Origin: RGDT01 sp964630925
GTDB lineage: Bacteria > Planctomycetota > Planctomycetia > Gemmatales > Gemmataceae
NCBI GenBank assembly: GCA_964630925.1
Contig: CAZVZK010000259.1
Span: 1-9,162 of the forward strand
Direction of reading: 5' to 3'
Length of the DNA stretch: 9,162 nt
The notes beneath the pieces were generated by a model. It was not told where the DNA came from. It made no database searches and saw only the letters and a list, made by a program, of their open reading frames with translations. Position numbers and translations under genes: made by a program. Below are positions 1 through 7,136 of this stretch, one piece after another. Within the stretch, counting starts at the first letter, position 1. The number at the start of each line of letters is the position of its first letter.

Positions 1-63
1 TTGTGCCCCATGCACTTGTGTGTCAGAACGGTCGAAAAACCTACCCCTGAAAGGGGTGCCTGG

Positions 64-94
64 GGGGGTGCAATGCAATGCAATCCGCACCCCC
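64..94. repeat. 8-bp GC hairpin with 3x GCAAT tandem repeat across its loop
   Basis: GGGGGTGC (64-71) pairs perfectly with GCACCCCC (87-94) around a 15-base loop. Three exact tandem copies of GCAAT run from 70 to 84, from the end of the left arm through the loop. A smaller hairpin, ACCCCT (43-48) with AGGGGT (52-57), lies just upstream. There is no T-run after either, so an intrinsic terminator is possible but not shown. The structure could equally be a remnant of a dispersed repeat or a chance product of G/C runs. Confidence 0.4.
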
Positions 95-163
95 GGCCAC
101 GCCACCCGTCCACTCCCGTCTCATCCCCACCCCCGGCTGAACGGGAACTGGCGGGTATCACCC

Positions 164-192
164 TTGACGGGCACGCCGGCTTCGTGTGTGAT
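164..192 (+). promoter_or_regulatory. Weak sigma70-like promoter candidate for the hybrid kinase
   Basis: TTGACG (164-169) resembles a -35 box, and TGTGAT (187-192) resembles a -10 box (4 of 6 consensus bases), with a 17-bp spacer. It lies about 150 bases upstream of the kinase start and would give a long leader. In DNA this GC-rich, a 5/6 -35 box at the right spacing is suggestive but not decisive. Confidence 0.3.
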
Positions 193-345
193 GGATTGCA
201 AGGCGCTGTGTCACATCTGGTTCGGCGATCGACCCAAACGGCGGGGTGGCTACCGGTGCGCCGCGTGAGTGATCCAACTTGGCTGTTCGTGCGACAGACG
301 CCTCGGGTGGATGGCATCCGGATCACGCCTTGGGGAAGGTGACTC

Positions 346-3300
346 ATGTCCAAGGCCAACGGGACGAACCCCTCCCTCGATGCCCACCAGTATGAAGAAC
401 TAATGAGGAGCCTTGACGGGATCGTGTGGGAGGCGGACGCCGTCACGCTCCGGCACACCTTCGTCAGTCAACAGGCCGAGCGGCTGTTGGGCTACGCGGC
501 AGAGCGTTGGCTGACGCCAGGGTTCTGGGCGGACCACCTCCATCCGGACGACCGGGGCCGGGTCGAGGGGCTGTACCGACAGGCCTCGCGGCAGCCCCGC
601 AAGTGCGATCTCGAGTACCGCATGGTCGCGGCTGACGGGCGGGCCGTCTGGCTCCGGGACATCATCACTGTCGTCGCCGAGGGTGAGGGCAAACTCCGCG
701 GCATCATGGTGGACATCACCGACCAGAAGCGCGCCGAGGAGGCCCTGCGGGAGCGGGAGGGGTTGTACCGGCTACTGGATGAGAGCTCCAACGACCTGAT
801 CTACCTGCTTGACCTCGACGGGAGGGTCGTCTACGCCAGCCCTTCGGCAGGGCGGCGGCTGGGCCATGTGCCGCGGGACAGGTTCGAGATCGTCCACCCC
901 GACGACGTGGCACCCGTCCAGGCCTGCTGGGAGCGGGTGGTGGGGGGGAAGAGCGAGCTGATCGCGGTCCGCGTGGCTGACGCGGCCGGGGCGTGGCGAT
1001 GGCTGGAGGCGTGGAGCTCCCTCATCGACCACCAGGGCCGTCCCCACGTGCTGGCGGTCTGCCGTGACGTGACCGACCGCAAGCAGGCTGAGGAGAGGCT
1101 GCGTGAGAGCGAGCAGCGGATGCGGGCCATCGTGGACACCGAGCCGGAGTGCGTGAAGTTACTGGGCCCCGACGGCGCGCTGCTGGACATGAACCCGGCC
1201 GGCCTGCGGATGATCGAGGCGGAGTCCCTCCAGGAGGTCCGGGGCCGGTGCATCTATTCGCTGGTGGCGGAGCGGCACCGGCCGGCATTCCGGGAGTTGA
1301 ACGAGCGCGTGTTCAGCGGGGGGGCCGGTTCGCTGGAGTTCGAGGTTGTCGGCCTGAAAGGGGGCCGGCGGTGGCTGGAGACGCACGCGACGCCTCTGCG
1401 GGACGAAGCAGGCCGGACCGTCGCGGCCCTGAGTGTCACCCGGGAGATCACCGAGCGCAAGCGGGCGGAGGAGGCGCTGATCCGAAGCAACGAGCTGCTG
1501 AGGTCATTCGTCGAGCACACGCCTGCCGCCGTCGCGATGCTGGATCGGGGCCTCCGGTATGTGGCTGTCAGCCGACGCTGGTTGCAGGACTACCGTCTCG
1601 GCGAGCAGGACATCGTCGGCAGGCACCACTACGATGTCTTCCCGGAAATCAGGGCCTTGCCCGAGTGGCAGGCCATCCATGATCGCTGCCTGACGGGGGC
1701 GGTGGAACGCCGGGAAGAAGACTGGTTCGTCCGGGCCGACGGGACCGAAGACTGGATCAGATGGGAGGTGCGCCCCTGGCTGGACGACACCGGGGCCATC
1801 GGCGGCATCATCATGTTCACCGAGGTGATCACCGAGCGCAAGCGGGCCGAGGCGACGCTGCGCGAGAGCGAGGCGAACCTCAACCGCGCCCAGGCGGTCG
1901 CCCACATCGGCAGCTGGTACCTCGACCTGTCGCGGAACGAGCTAACCTGGTCGGACGAGAACTATCGGGTGTTCGGCATCGCCCCGGGCACGCCGCTGAC
2001 CTACGAGACGTTCCTGGCGGTTGTCCACCCGGACGACCGCGCCACGGTCGATCAGGCGTGGGGGGCGGCCCTGCGCGGGTCGGCCTACGACATCGAGCAC
2101 CGCATCGTCGTCGGTGGGAACACCCGCTGGGTCCGCGAGAAGGCGGAGCTCATACGGGGCTTGGATGGCCGGGCCTTGACCGGGATTGGGATCACGCACG
2201 ACATCACCGATCGCAAGCGGGCGGAGGAGGCGGTGCGCGACAGCGAGGCGCGGTTCCGCACGTTCGTCGATCACGCGGCGGACGCCTTCTTCCTGATGGA
2301 CGCCCAGGCGAACATCCTGGACGTGAACCGGCGGGCGTGCGAGAGCCTGGGCTACGCCCGCGGGGAGCTCATCGGGAAAACCCCACTGGACTTCGACGCC
2401 GCCGTGGACAAGGCCGCCCTCGACGGCTTGCTCGCCCGCCTGGACGCCGGGGAGGAGCTGGCGTTCGACACCCGGCACCGCCGGAAGTGCGGGGCCGAGT
2501 TCCCGGTGGAGATCCGCGTCCGCCCGTTCCGTGAGGGCGGCAGGCGGTTCGCCGTCGCCCTGGTCCGCGACATCACCGAGCGCAGGCGGGCCGACGAGGC
2601 GCTGCGTGAGAGTTTCGGGCTGTTCAACGCCGTGATCGAGGGCACCTCCGACATCGTGTTCGTCAAAGACCTGCGGGGGCGCTACCTGATGATCAACTCC
2701 GCCGGCGCGCGCTTCCTCGGCCAGACGGTGGATGAGGTCATCGGCAAGGACGACCGGGCCCTGTTCGCGGCCGAGACGGCGGAGAGGGTGATGGAGGCCG
2801 ACCGGCAGGTGCTGGCCTCCGCGTCGGCACAGATGTTCGAATTCACGGCGACGGCGGCGGGGCAGACCCGGACGATTCAGTCAACCAAGGGGCCCTACCG
2901 CGACGCCCACGGGAGGGTGATCGGCCTCGTCGGGATCGCCCGCGACGTCACCGAGATGAGGCGGCTGGAGGAGCAGTTCCGCCAGGCGCAGAAGATGGAG
3001 GCGGTGGGCCGGTTGGCCAGCGGTGTGGCGCACGACTTCAATAACCTGCTGTGCGTCATCAACGGCTACAGCGAGATGGTCTTCGGCCGCCTCCACCCTG
3101 ACGACCCGAACCGCGAGTTTCTGGCCGCGATCGGCAAGTCCGGCGAGCGGGCCGCCGACCTGACGCGGCAACTGCTGGCCTTCAGCCGCAAATCGGTCCT
3201 GCAGCCCCAGGTCGTCAACCTCAACGTCCTGCTCGACGATCTGCTGAAGCTGTTGAAGCGGCTGATCGGCGCGGACGTCGAGCTGGCTCTGGCCCCGGAC

Positions 3301-4122
3301 GCGGGCCTGGGCCTGGCGATGGTGGACCCGGGGCAGTTCGGGCAGGCCGTCATGAACCTGGCGGTCAACGCCCGCGACGCCATGCCCGGCGGCGGCCGGC
3401 TGACCATTGAGACGTGCAACGCCGAGCTGGACGCCGCCTACGCCGAGCGGCACCCGGAGGCCAAGCCGGGCCGGTATGTGCGGTTGGCCGCCACCGACAC
3501 CGGGCACGGGATGGACGAGGCGACGAAGGCGCGGATCTTCGAGCCGTTCTTCACCACCAAGGGGCCGGGCAAGGGGACCGGGCTGGGCCTGGCCATGGTC
3601 TTCGGGTTCGCCAAGCAATCGGGCGGGCACGTCGAGGTGGACAGCGAGCCCGGCCGCGGCACGACGTTCCGGGTCTATCTCCCGCGGGCCGACGCGGTGG
3701 CCCCGGCCGCGAAATCGTCCCCGAGCGCCTTCAAGACCCTCGGTGGGAACGAGACGGTCCTGCTGGCCGAGGACGATGAAGCCGTACGCAGGCTGGCGCT
3801 GCTGGTCCTGCGGTCGTGCGGGTACACAGTCCTGGATGCGGGGGACGGCGTGGAAGCGATCCGGGCCGCGCAGGAGCACCGCGGCCCCATTCACCTGCTG
3901 CTGACCGATCTGGTGATGCCCCGGATGAGCGGCCGCCAGCTCATCGACCTTCTGGCGAAGTCCCGGCCGGGGATGCGTATCCTCCTCATGTCCGGGTACA
4001 CCGACGAGGCCGTACCCTGGCGCGAGGTGCCCGCCGCAGGCGTCGCGCTGCTGCAGAAGCCGTTCAGCACGATCAGCCTGGCCCGCAAGGTGCGCGAGAC
4101 ATTGGACGCGGATGAGCTTTGA
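346..4122 (+). CDS. Multi-PAS hybrid sensor histidine kinase with C-terminal receiver
   Basis: A 1258-residue signalling protein expected to sense something through stacked PAS domains, autophosphorylate on a histidine and pass the phosphate to its own receiver. Seven PAS units can be counted from the recurring PAC ending (D/E)(I/V)T(E/D)RKRAEEAL, at about residues 123, 241, 367, 493, 619, 742 and 867; helical linkers join them. The HisKA H-box contains HDFNNLL with His896. The HATPase domain shows N1008 in the N-box, DTGHG from D1051, FEPFFTTK, and the G2 loop GTGLGL near 1077. The receiver (about 1138-1252) has the acidic pocket EDD at 1142-1144, phospho-acceptor Asp1188, Ser1216 and Lys1238, all the expected catalytic residues. 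No membrane segment or signal peptide is visible, so it should be cytoplasmic. GGGGAAGG at 332-339 lies six bases before the ATG and fixes the start. No HPt domain, DNA-binding output or partner regulator is encoded nearby, so its downstream partner must be elsewhere. The ligand cannot be read from sequence. Confidence 0.96.
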   Translation: MSKANGTNPSLDAHQYEELMRSLDGIVWEADAVTLRHTFVSQQAERLLGYAAERWLTPGFWADHLHPDDRGRVEGLYRQASRQPRKCDLEYRMVAADGRAVWLRDIITVVAEGEGKLRGIMVDITDQKRAEEALREREGLYRLLDESSNDLIYLLDLDGRVVYASPSAGRRLGHVPRDRFEIVHPDDVAPVQACWERVVGGKSELIAVRVADAAGAWRWLEAWSSLIDHQGRPHVLAVCRDVTDRKQAEERLRESEQRMRAIVDTEPECVKLLGPDGALLDMNPAGLRMIEAESLQEVRGRCIYSLVAERHRPAFRELNERVFSGGAGSLEFEVVGLKGGRRWLETHATPLRDEAGRTVAALSVTREITERKRAEEALIRSNELLRSFVEHTPAAVAMLDRGLRYVAVSRRWLQDYRLGEQDIVGRHHYDVFPEIRALPEWQAIHDRCLTGAVERREEDWFVRADGTEDWIRWEVRPWLDDTGAIGGIIMFTEVITERKRAEATLRESEANLNRAQAVAHIGSWYLDLSRNELTWSDENYRVFGIAPGTPLTYETFLAVVHPDDRATVDQAWGAALRGSAYDIEHRIVVGGNTRWVREKAELIRGLDGRALTGIGITHDITDRKRAEEAVRDSEARFRTFVDHAADAFFLMDAQANILDVNRRACESLGYARGELIGKTPLDFDAAVDKAALDGLLARLDAGEELAFDTRHRRKCGAEFPVEIRVRPFREGGRRFAVALVRDITERRRADEALRESFGLFNAVIEGTSDIVFVKDLRGRYLMINSAGARFLGQTVDEVIGKDDRALFAAETAERVMEADRQVLASASAQMFEFTATAAGQTRTIQSTKGPYRDAHGRVIGLVGIARDVTEMRRLEEQFRQAQKMEAVGRLASGVAHDFNNLLCVINGYSEMVFGRLHPDDPNREFLAAIGKSGERAADLTRQLLAFSRKSVLQPQVVNLNVLLDDLLKLLKRLIGADVELALAPDAGLGLAMVDPGQFGQAVMNLAVNARDAMPGGGRLTIETCNAELDAAYAERHPEAKPGRYVRLAATDTGHGMDEATKARIFEPFFTTKGPGKGTGLGLAMVFGFAKQSGGHVEVDSEPGRGTTFRVYLPRADAVAPAAKSSPSAFKTLGGNETVLLAEDDEAVRRLALLVLRSCGYTVLDAGDGVEAIRAAQEHRGPIHLLLTDLVMPRMSGRQLIDLLAKSRPGMRILLMSGYTDEAVPWREVPAAGVALLQKPFSTISLARKVRETLDADEL

Positions 4123-4326
4123 AGGCATCCGGGCGGCGTCCGGACCTGACGGATCGGCGGCCGGTGGGGAAGCCAGGTGAGCATCGGGTACACCGTGGGC
4201 GTGGTGCCGGCCGAGGCGTTCGCCTCTGGCCAACAGGAGCGCCGCCAGGTCGAGGCGGAGGCCCGGCCGGCGTGTGTGGGCGCTGGCCGGAAACGAGCGG
4301 GGGTGGGCGCGGCGGGGCGGCGGCGG

Positions 4327-4332
4327 TATGAT
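4327..4332 (+). promoter_or_regulatory. Possible -10 box of the 64-residue protein gene
   Basis: TATGAT stands out from very GC-rich surroundings 45 bases before the start codon at 4378 and matches five of six -10 consensus bases. No recognisable -35 box sits 16-18 bases upstream (the bases there are G-rich), so this is a half-promoter observation only. Confidence 0.3.
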
Positions 4333-4377
4333 GCATCACCCACCCGGCCCGCCGGCACCAAACGCGAAGGACAGACG

Positions 4378-4572
4378 ATGAGCAAGACCAAGACCCTCGC
4401 CGAGAGGGAGGGGGAGCTTCAGGCGCTCATGGCGTCCCCCGAGGGGAGGGGCAGGCTGGAGGAGATCGCGGACGGGTACCGCCGCGCCGGGGGGAGGCCC
4501 AGGCCCCCGCGCACGTCGGTCATCACCTACATCCTCGTCCACGAGCGTCAGGAGGGCCTGATCGTGGGCTGA
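4378..4572 (+). CDS. Small conserved-looking hypothetical protein (64 aa)
   Basis: A 64-residue protein of unknown function. GAAGGA (4366-4371), six bases before the ATG, is a strong ribosome binding site and decides the start over an in-frame GTG at 4177, whose extension is low-complexity. The first half (residues 6-36, beginning TLAEREGELQALMASPEGRG) is charged and predicted helical. A basic, proline-rich hinge (about 39-46) leads to a hydrophobic segment, SVITYILVHER (47-57), which looks like a buried strand or short helix, not a membrane span. From memory, short proteins with this 'LAERExELQALxxxPEGR...SVITYILVHER' pattern recur in Gemmata-type genomes, but I cannot verify that here. It appears to be a single-gene unit, followed by a GC hairpin at 4594-4618. 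Confidence 0.75.
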   Translation: MSKTKTLAEREGELQALMASPEGRGRLEEIADGYRRAGGRPRPPRTSVITYILVHERQEGLIVG

Positions 4573-4593
4573 GCCGGGCCGACACCGGCCCTC

Positions 4594-4618
4594 GGGCCGC
4601 GCCTCGGCGGCGCGGCCC
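4594..4618 (+). terminator. GC-rich terminator-like hairpin after the 64-residue gene
   Basis: GGGCCGCGCC (4594-4603) pairs perfectly over 10 bp with GGCGCGGCCC (4609-4618) around a TCGGC loop, starting 21 bases after the stop codon. No T-run follows, so it is not a canonical intrinsic terminator. Because it lies between the plus-strand gene and the possible minus-strand frame ending at 4623, it could serve as a bidirectional 3' end structure. Confidence 0.5.
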
Positions 4619-4622
4619 CTGG

Positions 4623-4796
4623 TCAGTCGTGCGAGCTGCGGTAGCGGACCTTGCCGGCGACCAGGCCCTTCGCCCACCGGCGGTACGTCCCCGCCGTGTC
4701 GGGGGTGAGCGTCACCTCCTTGCCCTCCCCGGTCAGACGCGGGGCGGGCGAAAATCCGCTTCCGCGCCGGCCCCTCCGCCGATACACTGAGGACAT
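4623..4796 (-). pseudogene. Possible minus-strand gene remnant or very small ORF
   Basis: An open minus-strand frame ends with TGA at 4625-4623. Its last ~38 codons (up to about 4736) almost all end in G or C, and the encoded tail, VTLTPDTAGTYRRWAKGLVA then GKVRYRSSHD, reads like an ordinary protein C-terminus. The plus-strand frame that shares the same third positions has a TAG at 4642-4644 within the biased stretch, which favours the minus strand as the coding one. Further 5' the bias fades and the product becomes Arg/Gly rich. Possible starts are an ATG at 4796-4794 (57 aa) or a GTG near residue 28 with GGGAGGG about eight bases before it (30 aa). The frame runs into the promoter and start of the DUF1501 gene, so it may be the 3' stump of a gene cut off when that gene arrived. 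I do not recognise the family. Confidence 0.3.
4760..4788 (+). promoter_or_regulatory. Candidate promoter immediately before the DUF1501 gene
   Basis: TACACT (4783-4788) fits a -10 box (TAnnnT pattern) and is preceded, 17 bp upstream, by TTCCGC (4760-4765), a poor -35 match. The -10 box ends only six bases before the ATG at 4795, so a transcript from it would be leaderless or nearly so. GAGGA at 4789-4793 is too close to the ATG for a standard ribosome binding site. This is a sequence-only proposal. Confidence 0.35.
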
Positions 4797-6141
4797 GCCT
4801 TCCGCATCCCACCCACCCCACGCGGCCCTCCCCATGCTCACCTTCACCGGACCCGCCTCCCGCTACTGCGACGGCCTGTCGCGCCGCTCCTTCCTCACCG
4901 TCGGCTCGCTCGCCCTCGGCGGGCTCGCCCTGCCGCAGCTCCTCCAGGCGAAGGGGGCGGGGCGTCACAAGTCGGTCATCATGGTCTACCTGTCGGGCGG
5001 CATCTCGCACCAGGACACGGTCGATCTCAAGCCCGACGCCCCCTCCGGCATCCGCGGGGAGTTCAAGCCGATCCCGACGAACGTGCCCGGCTTGCAGGTG
5101 TGCGAGCTGCTGCCGCGTCTGGCCCGCTGCGCCGACAAGTACAGCGTCATCCGCTCCGTCGTGGGGCAGCCGGACGAGCACTCGTCGTTCCTGTCCTGCG
5201 CCGGCTTCCCGATGAATCAGACTCAGCGCGACGGCAAGCCGCACTTCGGCAGCGTCGTGGCGCGGGTCAAGGGGCCGACGGACCCCACCGTGCCGGCGTT
5301 CGTCGATCTGTTCCCGACGATGCAGCACAAGCCGTACAACAGCCCCGGCCCCGGCCTGCTGGGGCGGCACGCCGGCGGCGCGAGGATCGACGGGCAGGAC
5401 CTCGCCGTCATGAAGCTCAACGGGCTGACGCGCGACGAGTTCGGCGGGCGCAAGGCGTTGCTGTCGAAGCTCGACCGCCTCGCGGAGGCCGAACCGACCA
5501 AGGGCATGGGCGGGCACTACCAGCGGGCCTACGGCGTGCTGGCGTCGAGCAAGTTGGTGGAGGCGCTCGACGTGACGAAGGAGCCGGTGCGCGTGCGTGA
5601 CCGATACGGCCGCGGCTCCACGAAGCACCTCGGCGACGGCGCGCCGATGTGGAACGATCAACTGCTGATGGCGCGGCGGCTCGTCGAGGCGGGGGCGCGG
5701 GTCGTGACCGTGGCGTACGGGTTCTGGGACACGCACGGGCAGCACTTCCGCCACATGAAGCAGCACCTGCCGCTGTTCGACCAGGGCATCAGCGCCCTCA
5801 TCGAGGACATCCACGTCCGGGGCCTGGACCAGGACACGACGGTCGTGGTGTGGGGCGAGTTCGGGCGGACGCCGAAGATCAACAAGGACGCGGGCCGCGA
5901 CCACTGGGCGCGGGTGAACAGCGCCATCGTGGCCGGCGGCGGCATGCGGATGGGCCAGGTGGTCGGCTCGACGGACACCATCGCGGGCGAGGCGCGCGAC
6001 AACCCGGTGCACTACCGCGACGTGCTGGCGACGGTGTACCACAACCTCGGCGTCGATCCGCACGCGATGGTCACGGACGTGGCGGGGCGGCCCAACCCGA
6101 TCCTGCCGCCCGAGGCCCGCGTCATCGGGAAGCTGCTGTGA
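4795..6141 (+). CDS. Tat-exported DUF1501 family protein
   Basis: A 448-residue DUF1501 protein, a family abundant in planctomycetes, placed in the alkaline-phosphatase/sulfatase-like superfamily and of unknown substrate. The N-terminus has the family opening MLTFTGPASRYCDGLSRRSF with a twin-arginine motif (Arg30-Arg31) before a hydrophobic stretch LTVGSLALGGLALPQLL, so export by Tat is expected. Family landmarks follow: KSVIMVYLSGGISHQDTVDL, WDTHGQHF (Trp311-His314), WGEFGRTPKIN (Gly354 on) and GRDHW (367-371), which supply candidate metal-binding Asp and His residues. No CxPxR sulfatase motif is present. The start at 4795 is preferred for its -10-like box and GAGGA; the internal ATG at 4834 (MLTFTG) is the main alternative, while an in-frame TTG at 4651 would push the Tat motif too far in. 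In planctomycetes this family often sits next to DUF1549/DUF1553 cytochrome-like genes; here it does not. Its stop overlaps the next start (GTGA), so it leads a three-gene unit. Confidence 0.92.
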   Translation: MPSASHPPHAALPMLTFTGPASRYCDGLSRRSFLTVGSLALGGLALPQLLQAKGAGRHKSVIMVYLSGGISHQDTVDLKPDAPSGIRGEFKPIPTNVPGLQVCELLPRLARCADKYSVIRSVVGQPDEHSSFLSCAGFPMNQTQRDGKPHFGSVVARVKGPTDPTVPAFVDLFPTMQHKPYNSPGPGLLGRHAGGARIDGQDLAVMKLNGLTRDEFGGRKALLSKLDRLAEAEPTKGMGGHYQRAYGVLASSKLVEALDVTKEPVRVRDRYGRGSTKHLGDGAPMWNDQLLMARRLVEAGARVVTVAYGFWDTHGQHFRHMKQHLPLFDQGISALIEDIHVRGLDQDTTVVVWGEFGRTPKINKDAGRDHWARVNSAIVAGGGMRMGQVVGSTDTIAGEARDNPVHYRDVLATVYHNLGVDPHAMVTDVAGRPNPILPPEARVIGKLL

Positions 6142-7136
6142 GCGTCGCCACGCTGCTCGCGGCCCTGCACGCCACGCCGGGCGACGACGTGGCGTGGCTG
6201 GCGCTGGCGGATGCGTTGGAGGAGGAGGACGACCCCCGCGCCGAGATGACGCGCCTCGTCACGGCCCTGCGCCGCCTGCCCGACGGCGACGAGCGCGACG
6301 CCCATGAGGGGCGGCTCTTCGAGCTGCTGGCGGGCGGGATGCGGCCCGTGGTGCCGGAGGTGGTGAATTCGCTGGGGATGCGGCTGGCCCTGATCCCGCC
6401 GGGCGTGTTCATGATGGGCGCGCGGGAGGGGGCGGACGGCACGGAGCCGTTCGAGCTGCCGCGGCACGAGGTGGAGATCACGCGGGCGTTCTACCTGGGG
6501 GTGACGCACGTCACGCAAAGCGTCTACGAGGGCGTGATCGGCGAAAACCCCAGCACGTTCGTGCCCGGCTGCCGCTACCCGGTGCGGGCGAAATCGACCG
6601 CGGACTACCCGGTGGACGGCATCAGCCGGCAGCTCGCGGAGGGCTTCTGCCGCGCCCTCAACAAGTTACCGGAGGAGAAGGCCGCCGGGCGCGTGTATCG
6701 GCTGCCGACGGAGGCGGAGTGGGAGTACGCCTGCCGGGCGGGGACATCGACGGCGTCCGCCTTCGGGGACGCGCTGTCGTCGCGGCAGGCGAACTTCGAC
6801 GGGGGCTACCCCTACGGCGACACGCCGCACGGGCGCTACCTGAACCGGACGTGCAAGGTGGCGTCCTACGGCCCGAACGCCTTAGGGCTTTACGACACCC
6901 ACGGGCTGCTGTGCGAGTGGGTGTCGGACCGATTCAGCACGTCGTACTACGCGGAGTCGCCGCGTGAGGACCCGCGTGGCCCGGCGACGGGGAACCGGGG
7001 GGTGCTGCGCGGCGGGTCGTGGATCGACGCGGGCTGGAACTGCCGCAGCGCCGACCGCAGCCCGCGCGAGGCGCTGCACTACGTCGGGGTGCGTGTGGCG
7101 ATGACGGTGAAGCCGAGGAGGGGGAGGGGGAAGTGA
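6138..7136 (+). CDS. TIGR02996-like N-terminal domain fused to FGE/SUMF1-like domain
   Basis: A 332-residue two-domain protein. Residues 3-50 (LLAALHATPGDDVAWLALAD, then acidic ALEEEDDPRAEM) resemble the short planctomycete 'repeat-companion' domain TIGR02996, whose role is unknown. From about residue 77 (NSLGMRLALIPPGVFMMG) to 327 lies a formylglycine-generating-enzyme-sulfatase (SUMF1) fold domain, with family landmarks YRLPTEAEWEYACRAG (Cys199), NALGLYDTHGLLCEWVSD, RGGSW (from Arg291) and the closing GVRVAM. Copper-dependent FGEs use a cysteine pair in the segment after GGSW; here only Cys302 (WNCRSADR) is present. So sulfatase activation is doubtful, and a binding or other modifying role is as likely. 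No signal peptide is seen. GTG at 6138 starts inside the previous stop (4-nt overlap) and gives an N-terminus that begins directly at the domain, so translational coupling is likely. The end also overlaps the next gene by 4 nt. Confidence 0.9.
   Translation: MSVATLLAALHATPGDDVAWLALADALEEEDDPRAEMTRLVTALRRLPDGDERDAHEGRLFELLAGGMRPVVPEVVNSLGMRLALIPPGVFMMGAREGADGTEPFELPRHEVEITRAFYLGVTHVTQSVYEGVIGENPSTFVPGCRYPVRAKSTADYPVDGISRQLAEGFCRALNKLPEEKAAGRVYRLPTEAEWEYACRAGTSTASAFGDALSSRQANFDGGYPYGDTPHGRYLNRTCKVASYGPNALGLYDTHGLLCEWVSDRFSTSYYAESPREDPRGPATGNRGVLRGGSWIDAGWNCRSADRSPREALHYVGVRVAMTVKPRRGRGK

Larger units (their letters stand above)
1..345. other. Non-coding leader region upstream of the hybrid kinase
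   Basis: No convincing gene is visible in these 345 bases. An open frame runs from the window edge to a TGA at 340-342, but its translation is low-complexity (Pro, Arg, His rich), matches no family I know, and has no ribosome binding site. The stretch contains two GC-rich hairpins near its left end (43-57 and 64-94), a weak promoter candidate at 164-192, and the ribosome binding site GGGGAAGG (332-339) of the kinase gene. The left part may be the 3' flank of a gene lying outside the window. Confidence 0.6.

Noticed and set aside
1..342. Open frame reading in from the window edge, ending TGA at 340-342
   Set aside because: Low-complexity Pro/Arg/His-rich product, no ribosome binding site, no recognisable domain, and it crosses hairpin and promoter-like sequence.
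4128..4144. Small hairpin TCCGG/CCGGA after the kinase stop
   Set aside because: Only five base pairs with no T-run; such stems are frequent by chance at this GC content, so I do not call a terminator.
2881..4233. 450-codon antisense frame over the kinase gene
   Set aside because: It is the mirror of strong third-position GC bias in the real gene; the product is His/Arg/Pro/Gly rich with no domain, while the plus strand has all kinase motifs.
4177..4377. Upstream GTG extension of the 64-residue protein
   Set aside because: The strong GAAGGA site belongs to the ATG at 4378, and the extension is low-complexity and contains the -10-like TATGAT.
4651..4794. In-frame upstream TTG start for the DUF1501 protein
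   Set aside because: It would bury the twin-arginine motif about 78 residues in, has no ribosome binding site, and overlaps the minus-strand coding signal and the promoter candidate.
4336..6063. 575-codon antisense frame over the DUF1501 gene
   Set aside because: Same cause: antisense shadow of a GC-rich gene, with no family features.
4795..7136. Reading the first two operon genes as a sulfatase with its activating FGE
   Set aside because: No CxPxR motif in the DUF1501 protein and only one cysteine in the FGE-like catalytic segment.
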